From assembly GCA_001600055.1 (NCBI GenBank), contig BCIV01000008.1:372001-436000 (forward strand): a stretch of 64,000 bases of DNA, read 5' to 3'. The notes below the pieces were generated by a model. That model was given only the letters and a program-made list of their open reading frames with translations, ran no database searches and had not been told where the DNA came from. Positions 56,777 through 64,000 of this stretch are shown one piece after another (position 1 is the first letter of the stretch; every line of letters starts with the position of its first letter). A program made the translations under genes and the position numbers. The DNA comes from Filobasidium wieringae. Taxonomy: Eukaryota; Basidiomycota; Tremellomycetes; Filobasidiales; Filobasidiaceae.

Positions 56777-59700
56777 TTACTCTATAATGCAAGATCCCAC
56801 TTCTCTCTCGGTGATCTCCTCAGGAATTAATTGGGAGGAATCGTAACTCTTTCGCTTGGGTTTCGGTATCCGTTCGACGACCTTTACATTGATGATTTGG
56901 CCAGCATCGCCTAGTGCTGGGATTCCCCAAAGTTCGAGCTCCTTTCCATCCCAGTGAAGCCATGAGGGCAGGGCAGAGCCGTCTGAGCTCTCGATTCTGT
57001 AGGTAGATGGCGCTGGTGCGGACCATGTGGCCGCGGAAAGCGAGACTTGAGGAGGCGGATCGATGTGCGGGTGTAGGTTGAAAGTTTCATTGGTCTGAGC
57101 AATGTATCGACCGTCGTGCAAAGCACTTCCGGTAGAGATGGGTCGACGAGCAGCATATGCTCTAGGGTTGGTAGGCTGGGTCATACTTCCAAATTGGGGC
57201 AGAGGAGGCGATAGGACGACATCCTTAGCTGGGATTGCGCGCATTGATACCACACGTTTGCCATCGCTCGAAAAGGCTTGACTACTTCGGTCTCCGAATA
57301 TGATGGCTTCGGCAGGGTAACCAAGACCAGTCAAATCACTAGGAGCGTAGGCAGTCGAGGCTCTATCTCTAGGTCCTTCTTCATCGGCATCATCGAATGC
57401 ATCATTGTTGACTGCAATTGCTTCTTGTGATGGGGTATGCGAGGCAACGGAAGCTTGATCGTTTGTAGGAGATTGCGCGGCGAAGCGCTCCCTTGATGGC
57501 ATCAAACGAGGAGCACGGTGAATATCTGGCTGTTCGAGCGAGTGTCTCTGCGCGAGTGCCAGTACTGCGCTTTCGTCCGAGTATCCTTCTTCTTCCTCCT
57601 CTTCCTCGACTGGAGCAAAGTGGCCGGACTCTCCGATGATCTTGCCTAGCGCGGAGGGGCCGTGACTGTAACCAGCAGGAACACGAGTAGCTACCTCATG
57701 TGCTCCATTGAGACTCGAGCTAGTCTCAGTGATGCCAGAAATGGTACCGCTTCCGCTGTGCGAGTGAGTGTGTGTAGCAAACGAGGTCGTCCCAGTTCCA
57801 GAACCGGTGTGAGTCAAGCTATCAGCTGAGTGGTCCTGAGAACCGATGTGGTCGTGGAATTCACTGAAAGTGTGACCAGAGAAGGTATCGCTGGGAGGTC
57901 TGACCATGCTTGCTGCCAAAGGGTTTCGGGGATACCTTGGGGTGAAGTCGTTTCGTGGTCGGGGAATTGAAGGTGCAGATGAGAGAGGTCGACCGTTAGC
58001 GGCTAGATAAGTAGTCTGAGCTCCCTCGGCCGAAGACCACTGGAACGTTTCCCTGCTCTCCCAACTCGCTCGGTCGTCGGAACTGGAACCAAAGCTATGA
58101 GTGAAGTCGCTAGGTTCACCAGGGTGCAACAGGCTGTCTTGACGAATGATTTCGCCAGGAACCGGGGAAGGGAACTCTAAGCCAGGAACAGAGTGATGAC
58201 TTCCGTTCGAGTTTCTCTTATCATACGAGCTCTTCCTGAGGATTCCTGCAAGCATGCCCATCTGGACAGGTCGTTCCGCTCCATCTTGGACAACGGCACG
58301 GACAGGAGTACTATCTCCTTCCGCACTAGGCCTTTGGATGTAGATACTGTTGAATTTGGGCAGTTCCCCGTTCTGAAGCTTGGCACTCTCGCTTCGAGGC
58401 AGATTAGGAGGAGCGCCGAACAAGGAGAAACCGCCAGGTCGGAACGGAGTCTTTTCAGCGTTGGGGGACTTTATGATCCCAGTGAAGCTATCGGTACTCT
58501 TCCTCGTCTTCTCCTTGTTCTCATTCTCGCTTTGTTTACGGCGACGGATGCAACAGAATAGGATCAATCCTGCCAAAAGAGCAGCACCGACCAACCCAAA
58601 GACGACGCCGAGAGCGATTTTCGCACCGGATGAAAGTCCACCGCTCTTCTTACCATCGCCGAGCGAGGTCGAGCTGTTGGTAGGAGTGATGGAGCTTGTG
58701 GGGGAAGGGATAGCTGCGCCGGGAAGTCCCGCCAGTCCGAGGTTGAGAGTAGCGGTAGAGATCAAGTCGGTGGCCGCATCCATAGCGGTGATCCTGACAA
58801 ACGCCTGAGCCTCGTCCGCTCGCCGATACATGACCCGACCCCTGTGCTTGAATCGTTTGGTGAGTGCGCTAGTCTGATTGGGGGGAGTACCGGACAACTG
58901 GAAGTTCGACTGGTCCACGGAGATCCATTCGGTATAGTTGGAAGATGGGGAGATGGTGATGTTCAGGGAAGCGACTTCGCTCGTATTCCTCAAATAAGGT
59001 TTGAGGTCATACGAGAACGCCTGACCCAGACTAGCCGTAGCGTTGGGCAAACTGATCATGTTGAAGAGGGATGGGGCAATGGTGAGGGGAACATATACGA
59101 TAGTACTGGCACTTGCTCCGGCAGCGTTATCGGAGATGGTCACGGGTATATAACTCGGTTCTTGCGTTCCATTGATGTACTGCGAGGGAGTGATTCCACT
59201 CAAAGCCAAAGTCGATCTACAGCCAACGCGTAAACTTCAGCAACCTAAGAAACCCCTATTCCGTCGCGCACGAAAATACTTACGCATCGAACGATAACCA
59301 TGGGAAATTGGTCAGATCGGCGCTGATCTCCAGATCGCTCATCTTGGGGGTGTTACCATTGACATCTACCTGACTCAAATCGAGAACGAAATCTACCGCG
59401 CTACCTGCGACCGTGGTGATGTTTCCCAACCCAGCCGTTTCGGGGACATCGATATATTCAGTCGAAACTTGAATGGTGAAGCTGTTCTCCACACCCGAGT
59501 ATCCCCAGTAATCCGAACCAATGACGACGATGACAAAGGTTCCAGAAGGAGGAGCTACGCCTGAGAAGGTAACGGTAGTATTGTCAAAATTCAACCACGA
59601 TGGCAGAAAATTCGTTCCCCTCAGATGAGCCGAGTAGTAGATATCCCTATCAAAAGCCATGTAGCCCGGTCGGAAAGTACTTTGCTGGAATCCCATGGAG

Positions 59701-60152
59701 AACGAGTAATAGGGATGAATGAGAACCCCATCGTTGGATGGAAGGGATGTGGCTGTGTTGAAGTTGTGCAAGTCTGGGTTGGCGATCTGGGTGTCGAAAC
59801 CAAGGTGAACGGCAGGTGCTTCGTTGGTGGTGACCAAGATGGTGAAGCTCTCCGCGGTCGTTTCTCCATCCGATGCAGTCAAAGTGATGTCAACGACCCC
59901 AGCGTCCGCTCTGGCAGGCGATCCGTGAAAGGTCAAAGACGGTTCATCGAAAGTCAACCACGAAGGCAAGGTAGAGGTCGTATAGGAGAGTGAGCCCGAG
60001 GTCGAGTTGAAGGTATTTGGGTAAAGAGCCCAGTCGTACTGTTCGCCAGCTCGAGCGATTTCTGGTAGTTGAGCTTGGATTGCGTAGTTGAGGATAGGTT
60101 TGGCCGAGACGCAGCTGGCGTAAAGAAGGGAGAGGAGGGTGAGGACGAGCAT
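56777..60152 (-). CDS. AXL2-like cadherin-fold membrane protein
   Basis: Exons 60152-59284 and 59216-56777 give 1102 residues. Residues 1-18 are a signal peptide (MLVLTLLSLLYASCVSAK). The extracellular part holds dystroglycan-type cadherin-like (CADG) repeats with the pattern LPSWLxFD..LxFxG.P..ADAG (residues about 60-110, LPSWLNFDNTTVTFSG about 175, and a third unit ending near 400). A Ser/Thr/Pro stalk follows, then a single transmembrane helix at about 487-510 (IALGVVFGLVGAALLAGLIL) ended by CCIRRRK. The cytoplasmic tail of about 590 residues is Ser-rich with an EEEEEEE tract. This is the layout of yeast Axl2/Bud10, a polarity landmark and septin-linked receptor. Unusually the tail itself ends with a CADG-like unit (LPSWLHWDGKELELWGIPAL). 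Function in budding or hyphal polarity is inferred. Confidence 0.85.
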
Positions 60153-60952
60153 TTTTGCAAATAGAGTCGGGGGTTTTGGTCTTGAAGGCGAGGATGGTAT
60201 CGAGAGAGAGAGGATGTAAGCGTCCGGCGTTGAAAGCTCCTGGCTTGGGTTTATACGTGTTTGTTTCCTTCGAGGACGTATGGGATCGCTCTGAATCGAT
60301 CAGAGGTAGGCCAGCCAGGGATGGTGTGTAGCAGTCCAGCTGGGATTAGAGATGGAGAGGCGGGTCCTTGTTCTTCTTTTATTCCTGCATGTTATGGTGT
60401 TGCTTGGTAACAGGTCTCGAGGTCTGAAATTGTATAGCTATGTCGATATCGAGCGCAAGGTCGTGTTGTTTATTTTAGGAACTATGTCAAATAGGTTCTA
60501 TATTTTTGCAGAAATGAAAAGAGCGTCGAGATGATGGATGATGTTGTGTTGCCGTGCTTGATGGTTGATGGTATCCTGGAAGGTATATGTCCTGGTCGAG
60601 ACAGACCGTGTCTACGCTACCTCGAACTCGAGGTCGAGCCTGTTTGACCTGGAAATCCCATTCCAAAGAGATTCAAAGTGACGAGAGCGAGCGTCTCGGT
60701 TGATTTCCCTTCGAGACGCGTCTTGTCGCACACGCCCTTTACGTACAAATCACGCACACACGCGCGGTCCAGGCGACTCCTCGTTCCTGGTTTCATATCT
60801 CACACTCCTGTATCACAATCACATCTCATGTCATGTCATGTCAAATCTCGAATCATAACCGTTTATCGTTTATCGCTATCGTGCACCGTATCATCAGTCA
60901 TGCCACTCGACCCATTTTAAAAGACCCAAATGTGGAAACCCAAAACCCATGA
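60153..60952. other. Spacer between glycogen phosphorylase and the AXL2-like gene
   Basis: 800 bases of promoter for the AXL2-like gene and 3' flank of GPH1. Short frames (60352-60534, 60678-60920) look random. CATGTCATGTCATGTC at about 60827-60842 is a minor repeat. Confidence 0.45.
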
Positions 60953-63900
60953 TCAAAACTCGGGCACCTTCTCCGCCTCGATGTTCCAGATCTGTTATGA
61001 TCCGCAGGATCAGCTCTTAGGTATCAGGGATCAAAGTCATCTCGTCCCCTTTTCCGCTCACCTCATCCGCATACTGTTGTACAGCACGGTCACTGCTAAA
61101 CTTGCCCATCCTAGCGGTAGTGAGCATAGCACGCTTGACCCACTCCTCGTGGTTGTTCGTGAAGAGATCGTCCGCCAGAGATTCAGCTCGCAAGTAGGAT
61201 TCGAAATCGTTTGCGACCAGGTACTGCTCGTTCGCATCGCCATCAGCCTCCTCGCTTTTTATACAATTTGACAGAAATCACTTACGTGATCAATATGCTC
61301 AACCGTATGGAGAAGAGCAGAGTAGTGATCGCCATCCCCATTCCCAAACGTCCCATTCCTCACCGCCTCGAACACCTAGTCGATCGAGTGAGGGTCGAAT
61401 CAATCAGGTTGCCCCTCTTGTTGGCAATTCCAAGTCTGCTCACCTTGACCAGCTCCGGAGATCGATCTTGCAAAGACATGGGTTGGTACTGGTTCAAGTA
61501 CCTTACCTGATCGACATCAGGGGTCAAATGACCAAACAGGAAACACTGCTCTTCGTCCACTTCTTCAGCGATCTCGACTATGATTTTCACCGAAAAGATT
61601 CAGTATATAGTCAGTAAAAGCAAGCACGTGAGAAGTCGCCTACCATTCGCTCCATCCACTCTACAAAAATCATACCCGGGCGATTAGAGTGGGACTGTAA
61701 CTCTCGAAGGATCACATAAACTTACGTTCCAAGCAGAAGAGCTCCGTTGATACTAAGCTTCATGTTTCCAGTACCTAAACGAACCCGTCACTGAGTAAGC
61801 GGCGGTATCTATTCCCTCTGTCACTCTCATCTGCCTACCTGACGCTTCAGTCTATCAACAATCGAAAATAGCTTCGTAAGCGCGACGACTCCACGTATCG
61901 CACGACCGACCACTCAAACACTCACTCCGGCAGTAGAGATTTGAACACTCAAGTCAGCGGCTGGCATCAACACCTCTGCAAGAGAGACAGAGTAGTCGGC
62001 AAGCATGACGACCTTGAACAGATCACCGACGTCGGGATCGTTGTTCTAGCCGTGTCACCACTCCGATCAGCCCAGTCCCTTGTCAAGCAGAGTGGACGAC
62101 TACTCACAACGACCCTTCCAACATTGTTCACAAGCTGAATCATCAGCTTGGCCTGAGAACATACACGTCAGCGGTGGAAACATCGGACCAAGACCTCTTG
62201 GACTCACCATGGCATAACCAGGCGCAGCCTTACCCGCAAAGAAGGCCACATGAGGAGTGACCAACTTCCTCTCGTTTCGGTTCATAGCCTTGATCTTCAA
62301 GTATCGATGAATACATCCAAAGATGTTCAACGTTTGACGCTTGTACCTATACCCAGCGTATCAGGCGACTGAAACCCTTGATCTTTCTGAATGGTGCTCA
62401 CTCGTGAATACGCTTAGCCTGCACAGTGAACATCGCAGTAGGATCCAAAGCGATTCCCAATTCCTTCTCGACGAGCTCGGCGAGACGCAGCTTGTTGCTC
62501 TCCTTGATCGCTTGGAACGATTTACGAACTTGAGGGTTCTCTACAAACTTCTCGAATTTGTTGATCTGACTGAGATCCTTGAGCCAATCATCATTGCCAA
62601 TGCAAGACGTGATCAAGTTGGAAAGCTCGGGGTTGGCCTGATGCAAGAAACGCCTAGGTGTGATACCTGTTTGAGCGAGATTGTCAGCTAAATCTTGTAA
62701 AGTCGGATGAACAGGCACTTGCCGTTCGTGACATTTGTAAACTTGTCGGGTCCGTAGAGCTCAACAAAGTCCTTGAACAGGACAGACTTGACAAGACCAG
62801 AGTGCAGTTCGGCTACTCCGTTGACCTTGGTGCATCCGACAACGGCCAAAAAGCCCATGCGGACTTTCTTGGGTTGCCCCTCTTCAATCAATGACATCCG
62901 CTGAGTGCGTCCTTGGTCACCGGGCCATTTTGCTGCCACCGATTGCAGGAAATTCCAGTTGATCTCATAAATGCTGTGAGGGAAAAGAACAGGGTCAAAA
63001 ACTGCCTTGAGCGGTATATCTAGCTCTACGGCTCACATCTCCATGTGTCTTGGCAAGAGGTTCTGCATTAAGGCTACTGGCCAAGTTTCGCTTTTAGTGA
63101 ACCAAGGTTAGCATCATCACCCCACCCTTGAGCGCGACTCGTCCGGCTCACAGTGCTTCAACCATGACGGTATGGTTGGTGTAAGAGAAGACCTTTTGCA
63201 CGATGTTCCATGCCTCGGCTGAAGACAAGTGCTCTTCGTCGACCAGAACCCTTTGCAATTCCGGAATGGCGATAATCGGATGAGTATCATTGCATTGAAT
63301 GGCGACCATATCGGGAAGGGACGTCCAGGGGAGATCGAGTTCTACAAAACACATCTGATTAGCCTTCTCGTGCGTGAGCAGCCGATAGCTCGGTACCAAA
63401 CGGACTTTTGAATCTCCTCAGGATATCCTGCAAACTAGCACAGCACCAGAGATACTATTCGGTAACGAATCCACTCAGTCAAGTCTTCGCAGCTAGCGAG
63501 AACCAAACGACCCGTACCTGCTGCTTCAACCTCAATTCCTTTCCTTGCCAAGTTGAATCGTTGGGGTACAACACTCGAGTGATGGTCTCCGCGGATTGAG
63601 AAGCTGCGACGGCCCTCTCGTAATCTCCAGCGTTGAACGACTGCAAGTCGAACCCAGCAATAGGCTTGGCTGACCAAAGACGGATGTTGTTTACTGTTTC
63701 AAGCAAACACGCGCGTAAGCCTAAGCGAGACCGTACAAGCGAGGACACTCAGGCCTACCATTCTTAGTCCTCCATCCTACCACGTCGAGAGATGTTAGAA
63801 AAGCCATCGAGTATCTCCTTGGAACAGTACTCACCAGGAATGGGCACATCATACGCCATCGCCTCGACTTCCTGTCCGCCCCACCAATATGACTTGTCAC

Positions 63901-64000
63901 CTTGTTTCTCAACCTGACCGTAAAATCGAACACGGTAGCGGACCTACATAGACCAGATTAGAGGTGATTCGTATACGCCTTCTGACGGAGCAGAACTTAC
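60953..64000 (-). CDS. GPH1: Glycogen phosphorylase, C-terminal 639 residues (cut by window edge)
   Basis: Releases glucose-1-phosphate from glycogen, with pyridoxal phosphate as cofactor, in the cytosol. Eighteen exons are visible, first 63943-63835 and last 60991-60953; the window ends exactly at the donor of the intron before 63943 (GTAAGT at 64000). Marks in order: [155 protein letters not shown] and [18 protein letters not shown], the last containing the PLP lysine. The end reads [20 protein letters not shown]. One exon is 13 bases and another 17. The intron 62722-62667 is GC-AG. Confidence 0.96.
62667..62722 (-). other. GC-AG intron in GPH1
   Basis: The exon ends AACG and the intron begins GCAAGT and ends AAACAG. 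Joining gives [11 protein letters not shown], an invariant phosphorylase sequence; no GT donor nearby allows this. Confidence 0.88.

Noticed and set aside
60352..60920. Small frames between GPH1 and the AXL2-like gene
   Set aside because: Short, no domain, in an expected promoter region.
1..64000. Mobile elements, CRISPR arrays, secondary-metabolite cluster, rRNA
   Set aside because: I looked for terminal repeats, transposase or reverse-transcriptase motifs, spaced direct repeats and PKS/NRPS-type motifs and saw none; CRISPR is not expected in a fungal nuclear genome.

Overview
The window is nuclear DNA of an intron-rich fungus, most likely a basidiomycete yeast of the Tremellomycetes (Cryptococcus-like). 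This is inference: nearly every gene is split by 45-65 nt introns with GT(A/G)AG-type donors and CT(A/G)A(C/T) branch sites, genes are packed with short spacers, and the protein set (secreted histidine acid phosphatase, JEN-type carboxylate transporter, FACT, TFIID, glycogen phosphorylase, AXL2-like protein) is that of a free-living fungus. I see no transposon, virus-like element, CRISPR array or rRNA.

Layout. 1-7 kb: N-terminal part of DNA ligase IV (-, cut by the left edge), divergent from aspartate-semialdehyde dehydrogenase HOM2; a small lysine-rich unknown gene; an intron-containing tRNA-Ser(GCU); a secreted acid phosphatase whose promoter carries five CACGT(G/T) cores. 7.5-20.5 kb, all minus: a 1483-residue BTB plus CAP-Gly protein that looks like three ORFs but splices into one, a JEN1-like transporter, ER glucosidase I (CWH41) and a nucleoside hydrolase. 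21-34 kb, all plus: UTP6 (ribosome biogenesis), RTT107/BRC1 (six BRCT domains, DNA repair), the sulfite reductase flavoprotein MET10 and a SAP-domain protein. 34-39 kb, minus: a MoaB/Mog-type domain protein with a possible mitochondrial leader, and FACT subunit POB3. 39-44 kb, plus: SAC1 phosphoinositide phosphatase and a GT8 glycosyltransferase. 44-53 kb: a possible SAS4-like chromatin protein (-), and TFIID subunit TAF2 (+) with three bromodomain-like modules at its C-terminus. 53-64 kb: prefoldin 1 (-), V-ATPase subunit d (+), a coding-like segment broken by a stop, an AXL2-like adhesion/polarity receptor (-) and glycogen phosphorylase (-, cut by the right edge at an exon boundary).

Genes were rebuilt exon by exon; wherever exon coordinates are given, junction phases add up to an open frame. 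Most genes are unrelated housekeeping genes; there is no operon-like system. Recurrent themes are chromatin/transcription (POB3, TAF2, SAS4-like, SAP protein), DNA repair (LIG4, RTT107) and carbon/phosphate/sulfur nutrition (JEN1-like, acid phosphatase, MET10, GPH1, HOM2). The least expected features are the BTB/CAP-Gly fusion with an interrupted CAP-Gly domain, the TAF2 bromodomain tail, the CADG-like module inside the AXL2-like cytoplasmic tail, the candidate PHO-type promoter and two GC-AG introns.
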